Part shown: piece by piece, positions 1 to 6,601 of the stretch | How the letters are laid out: every line of letters starts with the position of its first letter | Numbering within the stretch: position 1 is the first letter of the stretch | DNA from: a virus | Reading direction: 5' to 3' (one strand) | IMG/VR virus record: IMGVR_UViG_3300050343_000008 | Coordinates: 1 to 35,152 of that record | Length of the DNA: 35,152 nucleotides | Made by a program: the position numbers and the translations under genes | The notes under the pieces: model-generated | What the model was told of the DNA's origin: nothing | The model's input: only the letters and a program-made list of their open reading frames with translations | The model's database searches: none

Positions 1-190
1 CACACTTGTCAACCCATGCAAAACCCGTGCCAACTCTGCTCGCTACTACATGAGTCCGCCTATGTCAACCCATGCAACAATCGTGCCAACTTTAGTCGCT
101 ACCATAGGCCGCGCCCTGTGTCAACCTTTGTTGAAACCCGTGTAAATAAAGGGGCCGGGGGAGGGGTTGACATGTGTTGTACTTTTGTAG
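1..190. repeat. Left copy of 190-bp direct terminal repeat
   Basis: These 190 bases recur without a mismatch at 34963-35152. In T7-type podoviruses, direct terminal repeats of roughly this size form the genome ends and are duplicated during packaging. An assembler can also leave such an overlap when a circular or permuted map is linearised, so the physical ends are not proven. No convincing gene lies inside; the only open frame runs out of the repeat and has no ribosome binding site. Confidence 0.9.
8..175. repeat. Imperfect 56-bp tandem repeats inside the terminal repeat
   Basis: Three units start at 8, 64 and 120, spaced exactly 56 bp apart, each beginning GTCAACC. Units 1 and 2 share GTCAACCCATGCAA, then CGTGCCAACT, then TCGCTAC. 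Unit 3 keeps only the first part and ends in a G-rich stretch (about 151-166). The reverse complement GGTTGAC occurs at 165-171 and again just outside the right repeat at 34894-34900. Regularly spaced copies at a packaging end could be terminase or replication-protein binding sites; that is inference. Confidence 0.75.
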
Positions 191-363
191 TAGCCACTTA
201 CGCACAAAATAAGCTAAAATTAGGAAAATTACCCTTAAATTAAACTCGTGTAACCCCTTGTTTTTACTCGTGTTTGTACTATTACTGCTTTTACTCCTAA
301 AATAGCTTGACTTTTATGTAAACTTATGTTATACTATTGTTGTATTTAGGGACAATTTATGTT
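191..363. other. Non-coding AT-rich leader before the late genes
   Basis: No gene lies between the terminal repeat and 364. The stretch is AT-rich and holds two ACTCGTGT octamers 22 bp apart (244-251, 266-273), related to ACCCGTGT at 136-143 in the terminal repeat, and then the promoter at 307-335. Together with the terminal repeat it forms a 363-base gene-free left end. No tRNA-like or origin-defining structure could be recognised. Confidence 0.6.
307..335 (+). promoter_or_regulatory. Sigma-70 promoter for the packaging/structural operon
   Basis: TTGACT at 307-312 and TATACT at 330-335 are separated by exactly 17 bp, one mismatch from consensus in each box. Transcription would begin near 342, leaving a short leader before the ATG at 364. 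It points at the long plus-strand gene series and needs only host RNA polymerase. Confidence 0.8.
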
Positions 364-750
364 ATGACCGACGTTGTTAAAAAAAGAGGTCGTGGCAGAC
401 CCCGGAAGTCAGAAGTAGCCGCTGTAAAGCCCGGAAATAAGGGTGTAGTAGGCCGACCCAAGGGTGACGCAGCGATAATCAACGAGTACAAAGCTAGGAT
501 GCTCGCTAGTCCTAAGTCACGTAAGGTACTTGATACTATTTTTGATGCTGCTTTGGACCATGACCATAAGAATCAAGCTGCTGCTTGGAAACTTGTGATG
601 GACCGTATACTACCTGTTGCTGCCTTTGAGAAAGACGTTGTTAAGGACGGTGGTAGGAACGCTATACAAATCAATATTAGTGGTGTAGGTACTGCTGAAG
701 TTACAACACCTAATATAATCGAAGGGGAAATAGTAGAAGATGACTCTTAA
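364..750 (+). CDS. Probable small terminase subunit
   Basis: This 128-residue protein opens with a very basic AT-hook-like stretch (KKRGRGRPRK near residues 6-15, then GRPKG), followed by a helical region and an acidic tail. It sits two genes upstream of the large terminase, where the DNA-recognising small subunit usually lies, and small terminases are short, basic and poorly conserved. ATG at 364 is chosen, with AGGGA upstream, because a TTG at 337 would start in or right beside the promoter -10 box. Its stop overlaps the next ATG by 11 bases, so the two genes are probably translationally coupled. The role rests on position and composition rather than on a recognised catalytic motif; a DNA-binding accessory protein is the alternative. 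Confidence 0.6.
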   Translation: MTDVVKKRGRGRPRKSEVAAVKPGNKGVVGRPKGDAAIINEYKARMLASPKSRKVLDTIFDAALDHDHKNQAAAWKLVMDRILPVAAFEKDVVKDGGRNAIQINISGVGTAEVTTPNIIEGEIVEDDS

Positions 751-1090
751 GCATTTCACCAGAGAAGAATTCGATTGTCAGGAATCAGGTACAAACAATA
801 TGGAACAGGAGTTCCTAGAGAAGTTAGATGAGTTAAGGGCATACTGTGGATTTCCTTTCTTCATTACTAGTGGATACAGACACCCGACACTGCATTCAAT
901 AGAGCGTAAGAAAGAGGTTCCCGGAACTCATGCCCAAGGGATCGCGGCTGACATAAAAATAACTAATGCCGCTGATCGTCTTAAGCTTGTTAGTCTTGCT
1001 CTTAAACTTGGTTTCACAGGGGTAGGTATTGCCAAAGACTTTATTCACGTAGACACTAGGGGTACTACTCCGGTGATGTGGACGTACTAG
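740..1090 (+). CDS. M15-family zinc peptidase, probable endolysin
   Basis: A 116-residue peptidase of the M15 (D-alanyl-D-alanine carboxypeptidase / L-Ala-D-Glu endopeptidase) type that would cut peptidoglycan peptide bridges for lysis. The signature is complete: SGYRHP at 44-49, a zinc-binding HAQGIAAD segment with His64 and Asp71, and FIHVD with His103 and Asp105. It is nearly the minimal size of a single catalytic domain, with no signal peptide or wall-binding domain, so a holin would be needed for release; a holin-like gene lies at 12236. The ATG overlaps the upstream stop, and the 3' end overlaps the large terminase start by 13 bases. Its position between the two terminase genes, far from the holin, is unusual. 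Confidence 0.9.
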   Translation: MTLKHFTREEFDCQESGTNNMEQEFLEKLDELRAYCGFPFFITSGYRHPTLHSIERKKEVPGTHAQGIAADIKITNAADRLKLVSLALKLGFTGVGIAKDFIHVDTRGTTPVMWTY

Positions 1091-2346
1091 TGGACCTTAA
1101 TATTGAGTTACTGCCTTGGCAGCAGGAAGTATGGTCAGACGACACACGGTTTAAAATAGTAGCAGCCGGTAGACGGACAGGTAAGTCTAGACTAGCTGCT
1201 TGGTTGTTAATAGTAAACGCACTTCAGGCAGACAAAGGCCATGTATTTTACGTCGCACCTACTCAGGGACAAGCCAGAGACATCATGTGGCAAACCTTGC
1301 TTGACTTGGGACATCCTGTTATTGCTGGTAGTCACATCAATAATCTGCAAATTAAGCTTGTCAACGGAGCAACAATCAGCCTCAAAGGGGCGGATAGGCC
1401 AGAGACAATGCGAGGTGTTAGCCTCAAGTTTTTAGTGCTAGATGAATACGCGGACATGAAGCCTGATGTATTCGAGCAGATCCTGAGACCAGCCTTGGCT
1501 GACCAAAAGGGCTGCGCAATGTTCATTGGTACGCCAATGGGAAGAAACCACTTTTATGACCTTTATAAATACGCGGACTTAGACGATGATCCGACTTACA
1601 AAGCATGGCACTTTACGTCATACGATAACCCTTTGCTGGACCCAGACGAAATCGACATTGCTAAACGCTCTATGTCGTCTTATGCGTTTCGTCAAGAATT
1701 TATGGCGTCGTTTGAAGCCCGTGGTTCGGAAATGTTTAAAGAAGACTGGGTACGCTTTGCAGAAGATCCGCCGGAAGTAGGCGAGTACTACATTGCGATT
1801 GACTTAGCGGGTTTTGAAGAAGTCAACAAAAAACGAACTAAAAACTCTAAGCTTGACGACACAGCCATTTCTGTGGTAAAAGTAGAAGACAACGGGGATT
1901 GGTTTGTTGAAAACATTATATACGGGCGATGGACGTTAGATGAAACAGCGGTCAAGATTTTTCAAGCTGTGCGTGATTACAGTCCTGTTTCTGTTGGCAT
2001 TGAAAGAGGAATTGCTAAACAGGCAGTTATGTCTCCCCTTATGGACTTACAAAAGAAGTATGCCCAGTTTTTTAGAGTTGAAGAACTAACGCACGGTAAC
2101 AGAAAAAAGACAGACAGAATAATGTGGAGTTTACAAGGTAGGTTTGAAAACGGCACTATTACCTTAAACAAAGGCGAATGGAATAGCAGATTCTTAGATC
2201 AGTTGTTTCAGTTCCCTGATCCACTAACGCACGATGATTTAGTTGATTCACTATCCTATGTCGATCAACTTGCAAACGTACCCTACGGTATAGGGGACAT
2301 AGAGTTCGATGAACCTGAAATTTTAGATATTGTAGCAGGATACTGA
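1078..2346 (+). CDS. terL: Large terminase subunit (packaging ATPase/nuclease)
   Basis: A 422-residue packaging motor. The N-terminal ATPase shows Walker A GRRTGKS (31-37), Walker B FLVLDE (118-123, with Asp122 and Glu123) and the coupling motif GTP (151-153). The C-terminal RNase H-like nuclease shows Asp242 (YYIAIDLAG), Glu309 (VGIERG) and the HDD at 385-387. Both halves are intact, so it should drive ATP-powered translocation and cut concatemers at the packaging sites. The start codon lies inside the end of the peptidase gene, and the portal begins 2 bases after its stop. It docks on the portal encoded next. Confidence 0.97.
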   Translation: MDVLVDLNIELLPWQQEVWSDDTRFKIVAAGRRTGKSRLAAWLLIVNALQADKGHVFYVAPTQGQARDIMWQTLLDLGHPVIAGSHINNLQIKLVNGATISLKGADRPETMRGVSLKFLVLDEYADMKPDVFEQILRPALADQKGCAMFIGTPMGRNHFYDLYKYADLDDDPTYKAWHFTSYDNPLLDPDEIDIAKRSMSSYAFRQEFMASFEARGSEMFKEDWVRFAEDPPEVGEYYIAIDLAGFEEVNKKRTKNSKLDDTAISVVKVEDNGDWFVENIIYGRWTLDETAVKIFQAVRDYSPVSVGIERGIAKQAVMSPLMDLQKKYAQFFRVEELTHGNRKKTDRIMWSLQGRFENGTITLNKGEWNSRFLDQLFQFPDPLTHDDLVDSLSYVDQLANVPYGIGDIEFDEPEILDIVAGY

Positions 2347-2347
2347 T

Positions 2348-4402
2348 ATGACTGAACTATATGAACAAGATCCATTGATGATCCAAGAGTCTCTAGAAGA
2401 TTGGGTTATAACTAAGTGTGAAGATTGGAGGGATAACTACGAAAGCAATTATGAACAGAAATTTGAAGAATATTATAGATTATGGCGTGGTCAATGGGAT
2501 CCTGCTGACAGTGAGCGTGGGTCTGAGCGTTCCCGTATTATTTCTCCTGCACTTCAACAGGCAGTTGAGTCTAATGTTGCTGAGTTAGAAGAGGCGACGT
2601 TTGGACGTGGTAAGTGGTTTGACGTTAGTGATAACTTTGGTGACACGGATAAGCAAGACGTACAGTTCCTACGTAACAAGCTTACAGAAGATTTTGAAAA
2701 CTGTATGGTACGTAAGGCCGTTGCTGAATGCTTAATTAACTCAGCAGTGTTTGGTACAGGCATTGGTGAGATTGTCATTGAAGAAATGAAGGAGATGGTT
2801 CCAGCAACTCAGCCTGTCATGGGTGGTGATTTACAAGCAGTAGGCGTAAACATTACTGAACGTGTGGTTGTAAAGCTTAAGCCTGTGCTTCCTCAGAACT
2901 TTTTAATTGACCCTGTAGCAACGTCTGTAGAAGACGCTATGGGTGTAGCTGTTGATGAGTTTGTGAGTAGTCATCATGTTGAACTACTACAGGAACAAGG
3001 TGTGTATAAGGACGTGTACGTTGGTAACGCAGCGCCTGATACAGACCTAGAGCCTGACCAAGACCTTACTGTCTACAGTGACGACAAGGTACGTCTTACT
3101 AAGTACTATGGTTTAGTGCCACGAGAGCTTCTAGACGCCGCTATGAGCGACGATGACGAAGAAGAGGTACTAGAGCAAGAGTCTGATTCAAAGTACGTAG
3201 AGGCCGTTGTAGTGATCGCTAACGGCGGTATCTTACTTAAAGCTGAAGCTAACCCCTACATGATGCAGGATCGTCCTGTTATTGCATTTCCTTGGGACGT
3301 AGTACCCGGACGCTTCTGGGGTCGTGGTGTATGTGAAAAAGGCTACAACAGTCAAAAAGCCCTTGACACTGAGCTACGTGCTCGTATTGACGCACTAAGC
3401 CTTACTATCCATCCAATGATGGCTATGGATGCTACGCGCTTACCTAGAGGCTCTAAACCAGAAGTACGGCCCGGTAAGATAATTTTAACAAGCGGAGACC
3501 CTCGTGAAGTACTCCAGCCTTTCAACTTTGGGCAAGTTAATCAAATTACTTTTGCTCAGGCCGGAGCCTTGCAGCAGATGGTACAGCAAGCAACAGGAGC
3601 CGTTGACTCAGCAGGAATTGCAGGTCAGGTTAACGGCGAGAGTACTGCCGCTGGTATTAGTATGTCTCTTGGCGCTATTATTAAACGCCATAAACGCACA
3701 CTAATTAACTTCCAACAATCTTTCTTGATTCCTTTTGTTAAGAAAGCAGCTTATAGGTATATGCAGTTTGACCCCGAAAATTACCCCGTTGCTGATTATA
3801 AATTTAATGCTAGTAGTACTTTGGGTATTATTGCAAGAGAGTACGAGGTTACTCAGTTAGTACAGTTGTTACAGACAATGGGCAAAGAGTCTCCGTTGTA
3901 CAATACACTGATACAGTCTGTTGTTGACAACATGAACTTGTCTAACCGTGAAGAACTAGTTGCAGCTCTTGCTCAAGCCTCACAGCCTAACCCACAAGCA
4001 CAACAAATGCAGCAACAGGCACAACAGTTGCAGATGCAGTTCCAGCAGTCACAGACTCAAGCACTAACTGCTCAGGCTCAGGAATCACAAGCTAGGGCTA
4101 CTAAGTTAGCTGCCGAAGCTGCTGTAGTTCCTCAAGAACTAGAAATTGACAAGATCAACGCTATTACTAGAAACCTCAAGGAAGGTGACGCCGAAGATAA
4201 AGAGTTTGACCGCCGCATGAAGGTAGCTGATACTCTCCTCAAAGAAAAGCAACTACAAGGTAAGACTAATGCTAATAACGCAAAAGGAAATGCAGTCCCT
4301 GTTGGACCAAGTCAACGACCACTTCAAAGGGACGTTCCAGCGCCTCAAAGTCCTAGAGGACCAGCTGAACCAACTGGAAATCAAGGTGGAGGGATTATCT
4401 AA
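2348..4402 (+). CDS. Portal protein
   Basis: A 684-residue protein immediately after terL, the canonical place and size for a podovirus portal, the dodecameric ring through which DNA enters and leaves the head. The N-terminal third has the helical, Trp/Tyr/Glu-rich start typical of these portals (WRDNYESNYEQKF... near 27-39) and SRIISPALQQAVESNVAELE near 62-81. The middle is a mixed core. The last roughly 140 residues are Gln/Ala-rich coiled coil (many QQ and QAQ repeats) and a disordered Pro/Gly tail, matching the helical barrel or crown at a portal C-terminus. TAATG overlap couples it to the next gene. The length is closer to P22-type (about 725) than T7-type (about 536) portals. Confidence 0.92.
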   Translation: MTELYEQDPLMIQESLEDWVITKCEDWRDNYESNYEQKFEEYYRLWRGQWDPADSERGSERSRIISPALQQAVESNVAELEEATFGRGKWFDVSDNFGDTDKQDVQFLRNKLTEDFENCMVRKAVAECLINSAVFGTGIGEIVIEEMKEMVPATQPVMGGDLQAVGVNITERVVVKLKPVLPQNFLIDPVATSVEDAMGVAVDEFVSSHHVELLQEQGVYKDVYVGNAAPDTDLEPDQDLTVYSDDKVRLTKYYGLVPRELLDAAMSDDDEEEVLEQESDSKYVEAVVVIANGGILLKAEANPYMMQDRPVIAFPWDVVPGRFWGRGVCEKGYNSQKALDTELRARIDALSLTIHPMMAMDATRLPRGSKPEVRPGKIILTSGDPREVLQPFNFGQVNQITFAQAGALQQMVQQATGAVDSAGIAGQVNGESTAAGISMSLGAIIKRHKRTLINFQQSFLIPFVKKAAYRYMQFDPENYPVADYKFNASSTLGIIAREYEVTQLVQLLQTMGKESPLYNTLIQSVVDNMNLSNREELVAALAQASQPNPQAQQMQQQAQQLQMQFQQSQTQALTAQAQESQARATKLAAEAAVVPQELEIDKINAITRNLKEGDAEDKEFDRRMKVADTLLKEKQLQGKTNANNAKGNAVPVGPSQRPLQRDVPAPQSPRGPAEPTGNQGGGII

Positions 4403-4668
4403 TGGCAAAGAAAGCAGACCCAAGACTAGCACGAGCAGGAGTAAGCGGGTACAACAAGCCAAAGCGGACGCCTAGTCACAAAACTAAGAAGTTTGTAGTC
4501 GTTGCCAAGGAAGGCGACACAGTCAAAACCATACGTTTTGGCGATCAAAACATGAGTATTAAGAAGGACCAACCTGCACGTCGTAAGTCCTTCAGAGCGC
4601 GTCACAAGTGTGACACCAGTCCACCCAGTAAGCTAACAGCTAGATACTGGTCATGTAAAAAATGGTAA
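4402..4668 (+). CDS. Small basic conserved phage protein (88 aa)
   Basis: An 88-residue, Lys/Arg-rich protein beginning MAKKADPRLARAGVSGYNKPKRTP. I recognise this opening, and the middle VVAKEGDTVKTIRFG, from a family common behind portals in marine phages. The C-terminal ARHKC...ARYWSCKKW carries two Cys, which could bind metal or form a disulfide. No enzymatic motif is seen; the family is uncharacterised and possibly a DNA-associated or minor virion component. It shares TAATG with the portal stop and is followed by AAGGAG for the next microprotein. Confidence 0.85.
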   Translation: MAKKADPRLARAGVSGYNKPKRTPSHKTKKFVVVAKEGDTVKTIRFGDQNMSIKKDQPARRKSFRARHKCDTSPPSKLTARYWSCKKW

Positions 4669-4678
4669 GGAGATAGTT

Positions 4679-4795
4679 ATGCCATACGGAACAGGAACAT
4701 ACGGAAATAAAGTTGGACGACCACCGGCTAAAAAGAAAAAGAAAGCCATGCCTGTAAAACGCAGTAGAGGTACGGGAAGCCGACGAGGTAAATAA
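4679..4795 (+). CDS. Lysine-rich microprotein (38 aa)
   Basis: A 38-codon gene with a strong TAAGGAG ribosome site ending about 8 bases before the ATG. The product starts MPYGTGTYGNKVGRPPAKKK and is mostly Lys, Arg, Gly and Pro, hence almost certainly disordered and nucleic-acid binding by charge. It is packed between two similar basic genes, 10 bases after one stop and 1 base before the next start, which supports real translation despite its size. The MPYG...GRPP opening resembles short proteins I know from marine phage genomes. Function is unknown. Confidence 0.75.
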   Translation: MPYGTGTYGNKVGRPPAKKKKKAMPVKRSRGTGSRRGK

Positions 4796-4796
4796 C

Positions 4797-4967
4797 ATGG
4801 CTAAAGCAAAAGCAAAGCCCAAGAAGTCTGGACCTACTCCTAAAAACAAGGCGTTGTATTCTAGAGTCAAAGCAGAGGCTAAACGTAAGTTTGATGTATG
4901 GCCTTCTGCTTATGCTTCTGCATGGTTAACTCGTGAGTACAAGAAACGTGGAGGTACTTATGCCTAG
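4797..4967 (+). CDS. Small basic protein, DUF5872-like (56 aa)
   Basis: A 56-residue protein: a Lys/Pro-rich head (MAKAKAKPKKSG), then RVKAEAKRKFDVWPSAYASA and WLTREYKKRGG. The pattern K-F-x-V-W-P-S-A-Y-A-x-A-W followed by YKKRGG resembles a short uncharacterised domain (DUF5872-like) found in phages and giant viruses; the family name is from memory. It begins 1 base after the previous stop and ends 8 bases inside the next gene, which uses its GGAGGT codons as a ribosome site. It is too short for ordinary ORF calling, but composition and packing support it. Confidence 0.8.
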   Translation: MAKAKAKPKKSGPTPKNKALYSRVKAEAKRKFDVWPSAYASAWLTREYKKRGGTYA

Positions 4968-5241
4968 AAAGGTTTCTACAGGAGGTGCTAAACGTCCCAA
5001 GAAAGGTCTTACCAAATGGTTTGATGAAGAATGGGTAGACGTTAAGACAGGCAAAAAGTGTGGTCGTAGTGGTAAGGAAAAAAATAAACGTTCGTACCCT
5101 TCTTGTAGACCCAAGGCTGTAGCAGCTAAGATGACAGCAGCAGAAAAGAAGTCTTCTGCAAAACGTAAGACAGGACCAAAGGCTATAAAACACGCAGTCA
5201 CAGCTTCTGGTAAACGTAGAAAAACTACTAGAAACGCTTGA
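4960..5241 (+). CDS. Basic conserved phage protein with GLTKWFDEEWVDV motif
   Basis: A 93-residue Lys/Arg-rich protein. The N-terminal half has KGLTKWFDEEWVDVKTGKKC and then SYPSCRPKAVAAKM, a conserved block with two Cys that I recognise from uncharacterised phage and algal-virus proteins (DUF6321/DUF5872-like). The C-terminal half is a disordered basic tail (KRKTGPKAIKH, GKRRKTTRNA). ATG at 4960 is preferred over a GTG at 4933 because GGAGGT sits 5 bases before it. It is the fourth consecutive basic gene after the portal. A nucleoid-like or head-associated role is possible but unproven. The end of the gene overlaps the -35 box of the next promoter. Confidence 0.85.
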   Translation: MPRKVSTGGAKRPKKGLTKWFDEEWVDVKTGKKCGRSGKEKNKRSYPSCRPKAVAAKMTAAEKKSSAKRKTGPKAIKHAVTASGKRRKTTRNA

Positions 5242-5266
5242 CATTCCTTAAAAAGTATGCTATAAT
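5238..5266 (+). promoter_or_regulatory. Perfect-consensus extended sigma-70 promoter
   Basis: TTGACA at 5238-5243, a 17-bp spacer, and TATAAT at 5261-5266 match bacterial consensus at all twelve positions with ideal spacing. TGC directly before the -10 also makes it an extended -10 promoter. Transcription should start near 5273, 25 bases before the ATG at 5298. It would boost the scaffold and capsid genes above the upstream promoter at 307. Confidence 0.9.
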
Positions 5267-5297
5267 TAAACTATAGTTAACAACTTTAGAGAAACTA

Positions 5298-5552
5298 ATG
5301 ACAACTGAGCTTGAAACTTATTTTAACAACTACAACGAACTCTTCAATAGCGAAGGTTTCAAACAACTCATCCAAGAACTTTCTACTAATGCACAACAAT
5401 TAGCAGACATACAAAGTGTAAAAGACGTAGAAGACCTCTTCTATCGTAAAGGCCAAGTAGCTGCTTTTGCAACAATAATTAATCTACAGGGTACTATAGA
5501 GGCCGCTAGGGACCAAGCAGAGGCTGAAGAAGAAGGCCCTGTAGATGTATAA
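5298..5552 (+). CDS. Conserved phage protein, unknown function (84 aa)
   Basis: An 84-residue acidic, helical protein (TELETYFNNYNELFNSEGFK at 3-22, then LADIQSVKDVEDLFYRKGQV, ending in an EAEEEGP tail). It is the first gene after the strong promoter at 5238-5266 and shares ATGTATAA with the zinc-ribbon gene that follows (8-base overlap). Similar small acidic proteins occur between portal and scaffold in marine podoviruses, as I recall, but no function is known to me. A scaffold- or portal-associated factor is a guess. The ribosome site is weak (AGAG). Confidence 0.8.
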   Translation: MTTELETYFNNYNELFNSEGFKQLIQELSTNAQQLADIQSVKDVEDLFYRKGQVAAFATIINLQGTIEAARDQAEAEEEGPVDV

Positions 5553-5754
5553 AATCTATGACTTCCGTTGTACTAACGGACATGTCTTTGAAGAATTTGT
5601 AACGTCAGGTACTACAACCAGTAGGTGCGGTTGTGGTGCTAACGCTACGAAAATGGTATCTGCCCCGTCTTTCCACCTTAATGGCTCCGATGGTTCATTC
5701 CCCGGAGCACACATTAAATGGGCTAGGGAACACGAAAAAGCAGGTAGTAAATAA
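5545..5754 (+). CDS. FmdB-like zinc-ribbon protein
   Basis: A 69-residue protein with a short zinc ribbon at the N-terminus: YDFRCTNGHVFEEF (Cys9, His13 region) followed by SRCGCGANATKMVSAPSF. This is the shape of the FmdB/putative regulatory zinc-ribbon family (aromatic-rich strand, Cys knuckle, CxCG, then a ...KxxSAPSF end). The first knuckle has Cys/His rather than CxxC. The C-terminus (GSFPGAHIKWAREHEKAGSK) is basic. Known members are poorly characterised; in phages it could act in transcription or assembly. It overlaps the gene before it and precedes the scaffold. Confidence 0.75.
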   Translation: MYKIYDFRCTNGHVFEEFVTSGTTTSRCGCGANATKMVSAPSFHLNGSDGSFPGAHIKWAREHEKAGSK

Positions 5755-5757
5755 TAA

Positions 5758-5782
5758 CTCCACAATGATTATAATCACGGAG
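5758..5782 (+). promoter_or_regulatory. Dyad that could mask the scaffold ribosome site
   Basis: A perfect 12-bp palindrome TGATTATAATCA (5766-5777) is flanked by CTCC (5758-5761) and GGAG (5779-5782). GGAG is the ribosome site for the scaffold ATG at 5790, so CTCC pairing would hide it in the mRNA. The region also contains TATAAT (5770-5775), but no -35 is found. The structure is visible; regulation is inferred. Confidence 0.4.
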
Positions 5783-5789
5783 CTTAATA

Positions 5790-6587
5790 ATGTCAAGAGC
5801 AACATTAGTTGACCCGCAACCAGCAGTGGAAAACGCGGACGATATAAACGAAGAAGCAAATGAGACTCAGTACGAAGAAGAAACAGCTGAACAACCTCAA
5901 GAGCAACCTACCCTTCCAGAGAAGTACCAAGGTAAGTCAATGGAAGAAGTCGTACAGATGCACCAAGAAGCTGAAAAGCTTTTAGGTCGTCAGTCCGGTG
6001 AGGTAGGTGAACTTCGAAAAGTGGTAGACGATTACATTTCTAATCAAACTATCGCACAAGCACCTCAACAAACTGTTGAGCCTGAAGATGACATAGATTA
6101 CTTCACTGATCCACAAGGTGCTGTTAATCGTGCTATTGAGAACCACCCTAAGATTAGAGAAGCACAGCAATACACTGTTGAGTACAAAAAGCAGTCGTCA
6201 CTTGCAACGCTTCAAGCTAAACACCCAGATATGCAGACAATACTAGGAGACCCTAAGTTTGCAGAATGGATTAAGGCATCTAAGATTAGGACTCAGCTAT
6301 TTGTAGCGGCTGACCAACAGTATGATTCTGATTCTGCTGATGAACTATTTACACTCTGGAAAGAACGTAAAGTAGTTGCACAGCAAACTGCCGATGTTGA
6401 AAAACAGGCTAGGAAGCAAACACTGAAGGCAGCTAGTACAGGTAATGCACGAGGCAGTAGCCAAGGGACAAGGAAGAAAGTGTATCGACGGGCCGATATT
6501 ATTAAACTTATGAGAACAGACCCCGACCGTTATACAGCATTAGCCGATGAGATTATGGCAGCTTATGCGGAGGGTCGAGTAAAATAA
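5790..6587 (+). CDS. Capsid scaffolding protein
   Basis: A 265-residue hydrophilic protein directly upstream of the major capsid gene, the usual place for the internal scaffold that templates procapsid assembly and then leaves. The N-terminus is acidic and disordered (EEANETQYEEETAEQPQEQP). KYQGKSMEEVVQMHQEAEKL near 45-64 is a motif common in podovirus scaffolds. A long helical, charged middle and a basic C-terminus (RKKVYRRADIIKLMRTDPDR) follow; the C-terminus is the usual capsid-binding end. No enzymatic motif is present. Translation could be tuned by the dyad over its GGAG ribosome site. The capsid gene begins 14 bases after its stop. Confidence 0.88.
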   Translation: MSRATLVDPQPAVENADDINEEANETQYEEETAEQPQEQPTLPEKYQGKSMEEVVQMHQEAEKLLGRQSGEVGELRKVVDDYISNQTIAQAPQQTVEPEDDIDYFTDPQGAVNRAIENHPKIREAQQYTVEYKKQSSLATLQAKHPDMQTILGDPKFAEWIKASKIRTQLFVAADQQYDSDSADELFTLWKERKVVAQQTADVEKQARKQTLKAASTGNARGSSQGTRKKVYRRADIIKLMRTDPDRYTALADEIMAAYAEGRVK

Positions 6588-6601
6588 TCTAGGAGATTAC
6601 A

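Noticed and set aside
166-195. TTGACA at 167-172 near the end of the left repeat considered as a promoter
   Set aside because: No -10-like hexamer at acceptable spacing (positions around 189-196 read GTAGTAGC).
16-243. A 75-residue plus-strand open frame crossing the left terminal repeat
   Set aside because: No ribosome site, repeat-derived low-quality protein, and it depends on sequence outside the repeat, so it is cut off in the right copy.
4679-5241. Minus-strand open frames of 76, 121 and 91 residues opposite the basic genes
   Set aside because: They are antisense to Lys-rich coding sequence, which yields Phe/Leu-rich shadows; the plus-strand genes have ribosome sites and known-family motifs.
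5766-5775. TATAAT upstream of the scaffold gene considered as a promoter
   Set aside because: No -35 hexamer at 15-19 bp and no TGn extension; better explained as part of the palindrome.
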